A stretch of DNA of 64,000 nucleotides from the NCBI GenBank assembly GCA_963920525.1, contig OY986438.1:78268060-78332059 (forward strand). The letters are read 5' to 3'. Below, piece by piece: positions 45,417-56,645 of the stretch. A program made the translations under genes and the position numbers. A model generated the notes under the pieces. That model searched no databases and was not told where the DNA came from. It worked only from the letters and a program-made list of their open reading frames with translations. How positions within the stretch are numbered: position 1 is the first letter of the stretch; each line of letters opens with the position of its first letter. The DNA comes from Dichetophora obliterata (Eukaryota; Arthropoda; Insecta; Diptera; Sciomyzidae).

Positions 45417-45790
45417 GCCTGCAAAATGCATTAACTTTAAGCAATCCGTAATCCACCATATTCGATTGCAACTATTTCTTTTTATTTTAAATTTGTTTTA
45501 TCTTTTAGTTATGAAACCTACATTATTGATTTGTATTTAAACTTTGTTACTCCTAATTTCTATTATTTTTATCTTTTTAACCGACTTTAAACTATTTGTG
45601 TTCCACGTTTTTTAACTCTCTTCTTACCTCTGTTACTCTATAAAAGGAAAATAATATAAACTCAATTATATTTATAAAAGGATTTTTATTTTATTTGGAT
45701 ATTATTTGGAATAAAAATACGAAACCAAGAATCCACTATTCTGCTATTCGATGCCATATTAATATCCCATCCAATTGCTTGCCACTACCT

Positions 45791-46054
45791 GCCTCTATTC
45801 TGCTCTGTACATTTCTGCCAACTGGCTGCCACTGAACGCCATTTGCATGCTCTCTTTTACATTTGTATAGCCTCTGTTAGCCAGTCTGCTATTCTGCTCA
45901 GTGGCAGTCAACTGGCTGGTTATGCCTCAATTCTGCTATGTACATTTCTGCCAACTGGCTGCCACTGAACGCCATTTGCATGCTCTCTTATACATTTTTA
46001 TAGCCTCTGTTAGCCAGTCTGCTGTTCTGCTCAGTGGCAGTCAACTGGCTGGTT
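45791..46054. repeat. 133-bp tandem dimer
   Basis: Two copies (45791-45923, 45924-46054) starting GCCTCTATTCTGCTCTGTAC and GCCTCAATTCTGCTATGTAC, otherwise near-identical. Within the right part of the 7.8-kb element. Confidence 0.92.
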
Positions 46055-47190
46055 TCGGTACAATTCCTGCTCTGCCCTGCCAAAATTGGGCCAAAATAAT
46101 TTAATTTCTATTCCAATAAACAGACTACCTGTCTGCCGTTTTGAGTAAATTTTCCGGCCAAAAATTTTGTCTGGGGAAGAAAAAAATTTAATATAAAAAA
46201 AGTATTATGTGAATATTCAAGTTTATAATAATTATTAATTCAAGTTTACTATAATCAAGGTATATTAATCCAGGTACTATAAATAAACTGTCAGTCAAGG
46301 GAGTATAATGTTAAACATAAGAAATGACAGTAAGCAATGTTGCTTCTGTACTAAAAACTTGTAATGGCACAACTCGTTTACATTTATTTTTAAGATTTTT
46401 TAATTCTTTGAAAGAAAATATTTGCAAATATAAATTTTTGTATGTTCATTATTTAAAATATTTTTTTCAATTAAGTAAGGGTTGATACAAAATGCAGTTG
46501 CAAATATGCGAAATTCAAAATTTTGCACTATTAACACATCAAGCACAACAATAAAAAAATGCAATATTTAAAACAATAAAATAACTGCAAGCTTAGGAAA
46601 AAATATTTTAAGAAAAGTTGGAGCTACATTAAAAAAAAAATCCCCTTATTTGTTTGTGTGGGCCTACATTACTTGGTTTTGACATAAATCTCCTAAAAGC
46701 CTGCAGCGCAGTCGCTTCTTATAATACCTTGGTTAATATACCTTGACTATAATAATAAGTGAGAAAATTTTTTATTTTATTTTTTATTACAAAAGCATTG
46801 CATACTTTATATCTTCAGTACACACTCAAAATAGTATGCACCTACAATGTATATTTTTATAGAACTACAAAACAAAGTATTTTTGTTTTTTTTAAAGGTT
46901 TAGTTTTATATAAATAGAAATATTTCGTTTTTCCTTTTCCTTTATTCCACACACACAGAATTCGCTCGGAAGTTTATTTATCATTTTTTAGCTTCAGTAC
47001 CTATAAAACTTTAATATTAATTGCAATAAAGTTGCATAAAATTAACTAAAATAATTTGCGTTAACACGGGAAATCAAATTATAGACGAATTAATAATTTT
47101 TGTGTTGTACAATGCGTTGCAAATATTTTTATATTTGAATGAAATGACTGATGCAAGAAGTGTTTACCAAAAGTTTCGGCCTCAATATGG
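46055..47190. other. Right non-coding part of the 7.8-kb element
   Basis: AT-rich, no gene seen; the CCGAAACC-rich subterminal zone follows to 47277. Confidence 0.5.
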
Positions 47191-47285
47191 CCGAATAACC
47201 GAAACTAGCCGAAACTGACAAAAAAGGCCGAAACTGGCCGTAACCGAAACCGAAACCGAATATTCGGTCGGACACTAGTTATGAC

Positions 47286-48660
47286 GTTATGTTTTATCAT
47301 GCACTCTGGGTCTAGTGATAGTAGTCCAGATCCCTCTATTGTTATTTGAAATGCATTGGTTCCGCATACAGCGCTCATTTTAGGAGTTTTCTTAGTCCCG
47401 TAGATCCATTGATTTTTGTGGTTCAATTGAGTCCATACGAAATCATCATGTAAATTGGTGAGTTTACAATCTGCCGATGTTCTATTGTTTAACAAATTGA
47501 ATTAGCAGGAGAAGGCCTTTGATCCCTTGATAAATATGGATTGTTTATTTGAATAAAGATAGGTTGATGCAGTAAATACGAGGCATGCTTCGATTTCAGT
47601 GAGACTCATCGGGAAGTAATGGTCCCTGTGAAGATTTGTGGCCATAAGTTCGGTATCTGCCTTAATTGCTATTAGAGTATTGTTGATTGTGGTAGGAATT
47701 GGTATCACTCGAAAAATGTTGAAACGTTCCTGATCCATAAGCGGGAATTTTATCACAAATATAACATGATTATTTGCTATTCCTCCTTCTGATGTCATTA
47801 ATTTGTAAAAATGCAATAGGTCATCTTTCTCGATTGGCAACTGTTTTGATGGTGGCAAGTTGTTTTTTATGTTGATTATTTCATCGCTTAGTTGCTTAGG
47901 AGATAATAGCAATGGGCCTATTTTGCCGTGATGGGTAGCGGTGAGGACATTTAGAATAGCAGTTTGGATCTGTTGTTAGTTTTTAGAGCTATGAGAGACA
48001 ACTGTAGTCCTAATGACATGAGAACTTGGCATCTTCGTTCTGTCTCAGTTTCCTTTTTGATTGCATTTTCAAGTGTAGCTAGTTCTTCCTGTATCATATT
48101 TACTCTTGTGTTTGTACTGACTTCGTTTTGCTTTATTATATTAATTGTCGAATCAATAATGAAGGTGTGCTTCTTAAGAATGTTGACCATCTGCGCTTCG
48201 TTGTTCTGTATTTGGCTAATTGTTTTTAACATTTCCTTGGCATAATCAGAATTAAGAACACCAAACAGTTAATTGGCTATGTTTCCGACAATGTCTAAAG
48301 CAGCTCTAGTCTTGCGTCGCCTTATTAACAGTTCGTTGTCCAATTTTAATTCCGTTCTTGTGTGCAGGAAATGTTTGGCAAGTGCTGTGCCGCCTGAACT
48401 TTTGCGTGATTGGTTGCATAGCTGTTGAAAGGCTAATGTTCCATTAATGAAGGCTTCGAGTTCGACCCAGAACGAAGTAAGGTCATAGTATGCAACAATT
48501 TTCCATGCGGCAGTCGCCAAATGTGCTGTACCAAAATCTTCAAAATAAATTCCAGAACCATTTTCAAATTTTTTAATGTCGACAGGATTTGTTTGTATCA
48601 TTGGTAGCAGCAGTAAAGATACTACAAGAGTATTGATCAGTGAATTGTTGGAGAATTTCT
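47286..48660 (-). pseudogene. Retroelement env, N-terminal and middle part
   Basis: A hydrophobic signal-like stretch (LINTLVVSLLLLP, about 48610-48650) opens the protein. A basic cleavage-like motif (RRRKTR) followed by a fusion-peptide-like segment lies near 48270-48330. A heptad-rich region (IIDSTINIIKQNE) and further ectodomain follow. A nonsense codon at 48269-48271 and frame changes near 47930 and 47500 break it. Its position after a BEL-type integrase fits a roo-like env of the insect F-protein type. Confidence 0.82.
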
Positions 48661-48689
48661 TTCGTTTAGTTGGAACTTCACTCTTTTTT

Positions 48690-48741
48690 ATTCTTCTTCT
48701 TCTTCTTCTTCTTCTTTTTCTTCTTCTTCTTCTTCTTCTTC
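48690..48741. repeat. (TTC/GAA)n microsatellite at the env 5' end
   Basis: Interrupted TTC repeat, GAA on the coding strand. The only nearby upstream ATG (48743-48741) reads into AAG codons and stops before the signal-like segment. Confidence 0.85.
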
Positions 48742-48769
48742 ATGATTCTGTTGAGATGGCGATGTTGGA

Positions 48770-49830
48770 TCAAATGTTGGGCCAAACTCTACACGAAGTG
48801 GTGCTAGTTGGTGGATTGCTTCGTTTCCATATTCCTGTTGCTGTTTTTACGTCAACAACATGCACTGCTCCATCAGGTCCAGTATGTACCTCTACTATTT
48901 GGCCAAGAGGCCACTGCATGACAGGAACATTGTCTTCCTTGATCATAACCAATTCATGCTCTCGAATATTTTCTGAATGATTCTTCCATTTTTGTTTTTC
49001 TTGTAATTGGTTGAGGTATCCGAGATTCCATCTTCTCCAGAATTCATGTTTAACCTGCGATACTAGATTCCATCTCGTTGCCAATGACATTTTGTACTGT
49101 GGTGATCTTCTTTCGACTTGTGCAGTTAGTTGTTCACCAATCAAGAAATGTCCTGGTGTCAGAGCAGTCAAATAATTTGGATCTGTGGACATTTGTGTTA
49201 TTGGTCGAGAATTTAAAATGGCTTCAATCTCAATGATCACAGTTTCAAGCTCTTCGTATGTAAGGGATGCGGTTGACACGCTTCGCAGTAATAAATGTTT
49301 TGCTGATTTAACGGCCGCCTTCCTTAGTCCGCCAAAGTGTGGGGCCCGAGGTGAGATGAACTTGAAGTCGATTCCACGGTCGCTGCATGTTTTGATGATT
49401 TTCTTCTGGGAAGTATTTACAAATATATCGTCATTTAATTCCTGCAATTTATTTTTGGCTCCGACAAAGTTGGTGGCATTAAAACAGTATAATGTATCGC
49501 AGCGCCCACATCGAGATGTAAAACGCTTTAGTGATCCTATTAAGGCTTCGGTTGTCAAATCATTGACTAATTCTAGATGCACAGCCTTTGTAGCGAATCA
49601 GCAGAATATGGCAATATATGCTTTATGCGGTTTCTTACTACGAATGTAATGTATCCAGAAAGGTTCACAAAAGTCTACTCCAGTTCTAAGAAATGGTCGT
49701 GCTTGAGTTATTCAGGATGCTGGAAGATTGCCCATAATTTGTAGAAAAAGTATTGGCCTTGCTCTGGAACAGCGAACACAACCTTGTACGGCGTTCTTTG
49801 CCATTAATTTTCCTTTGATTATCCAAAGCT
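48770..49830 (-). pseudogene. BEL/Pao integrase, C-terminal half of Pol
   Basis: Starts inside the finger region (WIIKGKLMAKNAVQGCVRC), then RTGVDFCEPFWI with the first catalytic D, ATKAVHLELVNDLTTEAL, the second-site region NATNFVGAKNKL and PHFGGLRKAAVK. It ends with the C-terminal domain MQWPLGQIVEVHTGPDGAVH. The second Asp (here F in CFNATNF) and the Glu (here K in GLRKAAV) are replaced, so it is catalytically dead. Stops near 49600 and 49710. The left end joins gypsy RT sequence at about 49835. Confidence 0.9.
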
Positions 49831-49835
49831 TATTT

Positions 49836-51560
49836 AGCTTTTTGATTTGTTAAATGATTTTTAAGTTTTTCGCAACTTATGCGTTCTTCGTTGTCTAATT
49901 TTATTTTTATATTCTGTGACATGTGTTTGGAAACTCTTTCATTTTCTCCTGATAAGTATTTAGTTAAAGGTTTTGCTACAGAAGCATAGTCTTGAACAAA
50001 TTTTCGGTAGTAACCCGTTATACCGATAAAACTTCTTAATTGGCGTAAGGTTGTTGGGCTTGGCAATGAATTTATACATTCTATCTTTTTCGGATCCGTT
50101 TTAATTATTCCGTGAGCAACAACAAAGCCCAAAAATTTAACTTCAGTTTCATAAAATTTTGATTTTTCAATGAATATTTTCATGTTTGCATTCTTAAGAG
50201 TGTCGATAACTTTGTTTAAATGTTTCGTATGATCCTGAATTCTATCTGAATATACAATTATACCATCTATTTAGACGTGGCAAAATTTACCTATATAATC
50301 TTGTAAGATATCGTCCATGGCTCCTGAATTAACTCGCAGGGTAATCTCAACTATTCATATAACATTTCTGTCCAATATAGGGTATTTATTAGAAATTGTT
50401 TTTCATTTAATTTTTTGTAATCTATTACTAGTCGAAGTTTCCGAGTTCCGTCACCATTCTTACCTTTTTTGAGCACCACCCAAATTGGTGAATTAAATGG
50501 ACTTTTGCTAGGTTGTATTATTCCTCCATCTAACAGCTTATGTATGTCGTTATTTACCGAAGAATGTACAGACAAGGGGTATGAATATTCATTGGCGTTG
50601 GAAGCGGGGGGGAAAGGGGGGCAGTTGCCCCCGCACTTTTTTAGCTAGATAAACAATTTAAAAGGAAAAGTTATTCAAAATATCAGTTTTTTTTGCAACG
50701 ATAATATTTTTGTATTATATATTTTCCTCTTCTTTCTCTCTTCTTCATGTTTCATGTGAAGAAATTTTGGTCAACTTTTTTTGCACCACCATTTGTACTG
50801 CCCCCCCCAGATGAAATTCGCTTCCGACGCGCTTGTGAATATTGCTTACACCAAATAGGAGTTTCAACAATTGTGTTAATTTCCGCCTTAACGTTTGTTC
50901 TAAATGCCAGATTTAAATTAATATTTGAATGAATTTTCGCTATTTAATTTTTGCTCTTAAAAAGAATCTATATTATAACTTGTATTATTGTTAGCGGTAT
51001 AATTCTTCGCTGGCGCTTCAGGATTCTTTGATCCCAAAGTTATACTATTTCTACTAGCGGAATTCTACTATATCGCTAGATCCTTAGGGGTTTCTTTTCC
51101 TCCTAAGGTAGTACTACAATTTTACAAATGCTGGTACAATTCTCCATCTCTCTCCTTTGGTGTCTTTACGCTTTCCATGGTAGTACTAATATTTTTATTA
51201 TTAATTTGCTTTTTAAATTTTTTATTTAAGCCGGTATGAATTTCCTCGGCAGAATTATCTTATTCTCTAAATCTATAACTACTCCTGCTTTTTTTAGCAA
51301 ATTTTAGCCTATTAATAAATCAGTTTCTAAATTCTTTATTATATAAAACCTTTGTACAAAATTAAAAATATTTACATCGCAATAATCCCTTATTATAGTA
51401 GAACCATTTACAGTTTTAACCTGTTTCAAAATATCTAAATCGTATCTATATTTAAATATGTTTGGCTTACAATAACAACATGTAGACCCTATGTCGATTA
51501 AAATTTTTAATCGTTTTCCTGTTTCGGTATCGTATCTGTAGATGTAGGGGAGCTCTGGCT
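49836..51560 (-). pseudogene. Gypsy (errantivirus-type) protease-RT remnant
   Basis: Protease with LIDIGST (DTG altered to DIG) lies near 51490-51520. The RT N-terminal part (LRLVIDYKKLNEK, about 50400-50450) is followed by a large internal deletion. The catalytic box is degraded (stop, then IDG, about 50270-50285). The RT thumb reads FLGFVVAHGIIKTDPKK and LRQLRSFIGITGYYRKFV (49900-50183). A hAT MITE (50590-50835) interrupts the RT N-terminus. Confidence 0.85.
50590..50835. mobile_element. 246-bp deletion derivative of the 18902 hAT family
   Basis: Left ~150 bp (CATTGGCGTTGGAAGC...) and right ~85 bp (...GCTTCCGACGCGCTTG) match the ends of 18902-20695. Perfect 8-bp duplications TGAATATT at 50582-50589 and 50836-50843. 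No coding sequence. Confidence 0.95.
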
Positions 51561-51616
51561 TAACCCTAAAAAAGCTGTTTCTTGAATATTATTGACTCTT
51601 CTAATATTCTCTTGTG

Positions 51617-52256
51617 CCCAGCAAAATTTTTGATACAAATGTGACATGCTTTCTTAGGGACACTGCTTCCAGAAGACATTCTATAGATGCAATTGTATTT
51701 TACTTAGCCTTATCAAGAAGTGCGTTGAAGAGGCATTCTCATAAACTACTTCTGAAAGACATTCAAATAGCATTTAAATTCAATAAAAGAAAAAAAAATT
51801 GTATATAATTATAATATATGTTTTAGGTATTTTCCGTGGGATTTTTTAACCCCTAAAAAACCCAACCACTTCTTACTTCCAACACTAAAATGCCGTGAAA
51901 ATAGGGAAAAGGGATATCTTACGTGATATTTTTGTAAACACTCAACAAACCCCAAACATTGCTCCTTTCCAACACCAAACTCGCGAGAAAATCATGAAAA
52001 ATGATATTTCCCATGGGATTTTTTAAACAAACAACCCTAACGACAAAAAACATTTCATTACATGGAATGACTTCTTAAATTTCAAATAAATCTTCCATTA
52101 AAAAAAATTCTGGAAGCACTTCTAGATAATATTAAGGAAAGCATTCCTTCCAATGACATGCATATTTTAAGAGAATGCCTTCTGGGTATGGAATTAGAAG
52201 GAATGGAACTCAGGACTTTCACTTTACTTTCTTTCGGAAGCACTTTTTTTGCTGGG
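51617..52256. mobile_element. MITE with CCCAGCAAAA termini
   Basis: Left CCCAGCAAAA and right TTTTTTTGCTGGG, 640 bp, between gypsy protease and gag sequence. The centre (about 51830-52030) has T-rich 'gtgggatttttt' units related to the GGTTGCCACC family. No clear target duplication. Confidence 0.6.
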
Positions 52257-53050
52257 TGGTTGATGAACATTACTTAGTTGTTCGTTTGTAATCCTTTTAT
52301 ACGTGTTCGGTGTATTTTGTGAATTGTAATGAAATCTTTTGTTTAATGTTGAATCGACTTCGATTGGTTCTGGTTTCGAAAATGGTCTCGAACTAAAATT
52401 TGGTCTGAATCCTTGATACCAGTTATTTTGTGTTTTATTTTCTTCTTGATTATAGTTTGTCCTTTGTGGAAACCTTAAATTAGTTTGGTACTGAAAATTG
52501 TTCCTCCATTTTTAAAAATTATTTTTATAAGGAATTTTGTCTTTAACTTGATTTCTATTGAATTGTATAGCAAAATTTGCTCTCATATTGTTTTACTGTA
52601 ATTCAAGTGCTTTGGCTAATGCACTTGGTAGATCATTTGGTAAAAGCGGGAATAGAGTGTTAGTTAATGATCCATGTAGTCCTGTAATAAATACCCTGAT
52701 GGCTGTTTTTCGGTGTTCTTCATTTAATTGTTTAGTCAAGGTTTTGTTTGACCCATTTGTCATGGTGGTTTTATTAATATCAATGTCAGTTTTTTATTTA
52801 CTTTATTGTAAAAATCTATTATGGATAAGTTTCGTTGCGTAAGGACACTTAATTCTTGTTCCAAAATGAGTAATGGTCGTTTGTCCGCGTACGCAAAGTC
52901 TAATCGACTTAAAATTGCTTCAAAGATCAGTACTGTGTCTTGATTTGTAAGGACGTCATTGACTTCGTTTACTATTTTATTTCGTAGAATGGTTAACGCA
53001 GAAATATCGCTTGCTGCCTTTTGAGTAGTAGTAGCAATAAGTTTATTTAT
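52257..53050 (-). pseudogene. Gypsy-type Gag remnant
   Basis: The N-terminal side shows ILRNKIVNEVNDVLTNQD, AILSRLDFAYADKRPLLILEQ and LSVLTQRNLSIIDFYNKV (about 52790-53010), typical of gypsy-group Gag. The C-terminal basic, N/F/R-rich part (about 52260-52500) follows after frameshifts. It is cut off at ~53050 by the non-LTR element's 3' end. Confidence 0.75.
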
Positions 53051-53469
53051 CTTTTAATTATTACAAATTTGGCTAAGAAAAAATATTAAGAAATATAATT
53101 AGTTAAGAATACTAACTTAAGATAAAAATTGAATTAAAATTAAAATTTAAAATTGAAAAAGATCTGTTATCTATAGTTCACAAGGAACTAGAGGCGATAA
53201 CAGTTACATAAGTAAACAAATTATAAAAATAAAAATAAAAATAAAAATAAAAATAAAAATAAAATATATCACGAGTACAAAGAATCAAGAAAAACGTGGG
53301 GTAAAAAAAAAATAAAAAATTAAGCAAAAAACAAAACAAAAGAAGTAAATGAGAGATTTTTAAAATGTTGAATACAAATAATAAAAGTAAGTGTATGCAG
53401 AGAAACTTAAAAATTTAAACGTAAATTAAATATATTATTAAAATTAAAATTATTGACCAAGAGCCATTA
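53051..53469 (-). other. 3' region of the non-LTR element with (AAAAT)n
   Basis: AT-rich. An AAAAT pentanucleotide repeat lies at 53221-53270. Likely the 3' untranslated end of the RT copy to the right. Confidence 0.5.
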
Positions 53470-55235
53470 TTTTACACTACAGAAAAAAGGATAGATTACG
53501 TGTACATCTTATACCAATGGGCAGACAATTATAGAGTCTAGGGGCAGCTGAAGTATAAAAATGGAAAAATAACTGAAGTGAATGCTGAGACACAGAGGCA
53601 ATATTCTGAGTGTTAACTTTAAAATTATAGTTTATTGAGTATCTGCTTAGCAAAAACCAGATATAAGAAAGAATATCTTTAAGACTTTGAAAACATATAG
53701 GTGCTTTAAAGGTAAAATGTTTACATTTTTAAAGAGAATCAAACCACCATCAAGGCGAGGTCTACTACAAATCAACCAAATGGCATGTTTCTGTGAAGTC
53801 AAAAGAGGATTTAGTTTGTTAGCATACGTGCCACCTCAACATGCTAAACCATATTCCAGTTTAGAATGAAAAAGGCCATAATATATGCATTTCAAAAGTT
53901 CCTGGTAACAAAAGGTTTTCAACAGATACAAATGGCTAGTTGCAGCCAATAAATACTTTTTCAGTGCTCTAGTTAGTATGTTCCGACCAACTCATTTTGT
54001 TATCAAGCAATAATCCGAGGTATTTAAAACAATTAACACTTTCAATACGAAAACATTTAGAGGAGCAGCAACAAGATTTAACACATGTTTATGACGTATG
54101 TTGTAGGACGATCCACAGACATTCTTACTATACGAAAATTTATTACATTTACCGCTATGAAATTAAAACTGTGCGGAATCCACTTCTTTACCTGTTGCAT
54201 TAAAATACATAATTTTGGTTTTATTGCTAAGGACTAATCTATGCACATTAAACCAATGACTTAGTACTTCCAGATCATGATTTATATCAATAGTAAGGTT
54301 TAATGGAGAGTTATTTGTAAAAGTACTGGCCATGTCATCGGCAAAGGCATTAGCACTACTTTTGAATTTCTGCAAGAAAAGAGAATTAATAAAAATAAGA
54401 AAAAGAATGGGACCAAGAACAGAGCCCTGAAGGACAATTAATGTACCCATTGTTACAAGCTTAGAAGAACTAACATAACCCTTAAACTTTACTTTTTGCT
54501 GCCAATTCGATAAATACGAGCCAAACCAATTATTTATCGTTCCTCTGAAACCAAAGTCATGCAATTTTTTTAGCAAAATATCATGGTCAACCGTGTTAAA
54601 AGCTTTAGTAATATCTACGAAAAGAGCAACTTTTCTTTTTATCGTTAAGACCGGAATACACGTTCGACATTTATTAAGAAGATTGTTTTTTTCCAGAAAT
54701 TTAACGATTTGGGCTTTCATAGCATTTTCAAATACCTTTGAAAACACAGGAAGAAGTGAAATGGGTCTATAGTTATTAATATCTTTATGATCACCCCTCT
54801 TATAAAGAGGTATGACCTCTGCAATCTTCATATCTGACGGAAATATACCTGTTACAACACTTTTATTGAACACATGACTTAAAACATCACTTATAAAGAA
54901 AGGTAAAATTATTAAAAAAACTATTATTTGGACAAGAATATAGATTTTTTAGCGACATAATAATTTTATAAACCTTAAACGAAGAAATTGGTTCATAGAA
55001 AAAACTCCTAGCTAGACAAGGTTCATTGGATAGGCATATCTCGATTCTGCCGGATGAATTCTCAGCAACTACTTCATTACCTACTGAAACAAATTCGTTA
55101 CTGAAACAAATTTGTAAAAAGAATCCGCTAAATTTTCTGTATTTGAAATTGGAACATCATCAATAACCAAAATTTGAGGGTCATCATTATTAGTTTTTTT
55201 GTTGAGTATATTTTATACATTTTCAATAAGTTTGC
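53470..55235 (-). pseudogene. Non-LTR (jockey/CR1-like) RT remnant
   Basis: The main open part (54163-54873) reads FPSDMKIAEVIPLYKRGD, NYRPISLLPVFSKVFE, FVDITKAFNTVDHDILL, the GSVLGPILFLIFIN motif and the catalytic box as FADD. Upstream linker pieces reach ~55235. Downstream, after frame changes, the C-terminal KLEYGLACWGGTYA and LFKNVNILPLK-type segments run to ~53470. Probable inactive copy. It interrupts the gypsy gag remnant to its left. Confidence 0.88.
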
Positions 55236-55264
55236 TTAGATCTGTAATTTCATAAGTAATTTCA

Positions 55265-56135
55265 TAAGTTCAGGGAAATAACGCCCAAAATAAAAAATTA
55301 AATAAAGCCCAAAACATTTTGGGCATAAAAAATGATATAACGCCCAAAATAAAAAATGAAATAAAGCCCAAACAAAATGAAATAACGCCCAAACTGAAAA
55401 TGAAATAAAACCCAAAATATTTTGGACTTACACGGGGGTTACACGAGACAGTACTGTTAAGACAGGGAAAATACGTTTTAGTTGTTAAACTTTGTATCTG
55501 TGAATAATAGTCCAGACAGTTGGTAAAACAGTTGGCAAGACATTAGAGAAAATAGTAAAAAAATTTATATTTTATGAAAAAATTTTTGTTAAAACTACAA
55601 GCACTCCAAAGTATTGCAAATTTCCAATTAATTCTATTCAATTATATCATCTTCTATTATTTGATATGCTAAATATCATTCAACTGTCCTAGATACTGTC
55701 CCGCCAACTGTCTACAAAAAAGTTAAGACAGTAGAGCAGACAGTAGCAGACAGCTGCAAAAGTGAGTGTGTGTGGATACAAATTTGTGAATGTGTTGCGA
55801 CTGTCTTAACAGTACTGTCTCGTGTAATCCCCGTGTTACAAAAATGAAATAGCGCCCAAATTCAAAAATGAAATAAAGCCCGAGAAAAATGAAATAACGC
55901 CCAAACCGAAAATAAAATAAAACACACAATCTTTTTGGAAAAAAATTGGGAACATTTTACCGGCTCCGCAGAATAACTCTTAATGAAAGAACTCTAAACA
56001 GTAAATTAAATAGTCCTAACGTTGAAAGATGAAATAATTCCTAATTCCTGGTGAAATAAGGCCTAAAGAAAAGATGAAATAAAACCAAATATTTAGACGT
56101 ATGTACATTATGAAATAAAACCTAAACGGAAGTGA
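55265..56135. repeat. Degenerate ~19-bp minisatellite
   Basis: Many imperfect copies of a unit like AAATGAAATAAAGCCCAAA / ATGAAATAACGCCCAAA at 55265-55427, 55846-55925 and more weakly to 56135. It is split by the MITE at 55431-55835 and abuts BEL RT coding sequence. Confidence 0.85.
55431..55835. mobile_element. 405-bp MITE, 35-bp TIRs, TTA duplication
   Basis: Ends CACGGGGGTTACACGAG... (55431-55465) and its inverse (55801-55835) match 34 of 35. TTA flanks at 55428-55430 and 55836-55838. A TTA duplication fits PIF/Harbinger-type elements; assignment inferred. No coding sequence. Confidence 0.88.
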
Positions 56136-56139
56136 AAAA

Positions 56140-56645
56140 TTGAACACGACTCTTAACTTAGTCGTAGAGCTTGTTTCCTTGAGCACAGGATGATGTGGCA
56201 TATAGAAGAAATCGCGAGGCAAGTCAAAAACCGGTTCCATATGACCCATGTCAATTAATTCTTTCATAAAGGCACTGTAACGGAGACGCAAGTCTTCGTT
56301 AGTGGAGAAGCGTTTCTTCATGCAGATAAAACTGCGAACAGCGATACTTCTTGACTCTCCTAATGGTTCATATTTCTTTAGCGGTAGTTCAACAATAAAA
56401 AGCCCACCAGGCGAACGACGGTGTATTGCTGCAAAATGCTCTTCGCAGAATGATTCCTCTGGCCTAAGGTATTTTCGTCGTATAGCGGACGACTTTCTTG
56501 GTAAACCAAGCCGTTGAACGCATGATTGCGTGATAAATGACGCATGTGAATGGTCAAATAATATGCGAGCAGGTTGCCAATGTCCAGCACGGTCACTTAT
56601 GTTGATTATTGCGGTGGTCAGAAGAATAGACCTTTCGGCGGCAAC
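56140..56645 (-). pseudogene. BEL/Pao RT N-terminal fragment
   Basis: Frames together give a BEL-type protease-RT junction: EESFCEEHF-like and GLFIVELPLKKYEPLG-like pieces (about 56340-56470), then RFSTNEDLRLRYSAFMKEL, GHMEPV and PHHPVLKE to TTKLRVVFN (56140-56321). It runs directly into the minisatellite, so most of RT is missing. Confidence 0.8.

Larger units (their letters stand above)
39458..47277. mobile_element. 7.8-kb DNA transposon, two genes, 8-bp target duplication
   Basis: Perfect 15-bp TIRs TAGTGTCCGACCGAA at both ends, with GTTATGAC at 39450-39457 and 47278-47285. Both subterminal regions are full of CCGAAACC units and a CCGAATATTCGG palindrome. Inside are a Tnp2/Transposase_21-like gene (minus), a spliced gene (plus) and tandem repeats near each end (39812-40138, 45791-46054). 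An 8-bp duplication and TAGTG termini are not those of CACTA elements (3 bp, CACTA). Each gene has at least one lesion. Confidence 0.88.

Noticed and set aside
39458..47277. Simple assignment of the 7.8-kb element to CACTA or to hAT
   Set aside because: The transposase type points away from hAT and the duplication length and termini point away from CACTA, so the class is left open.
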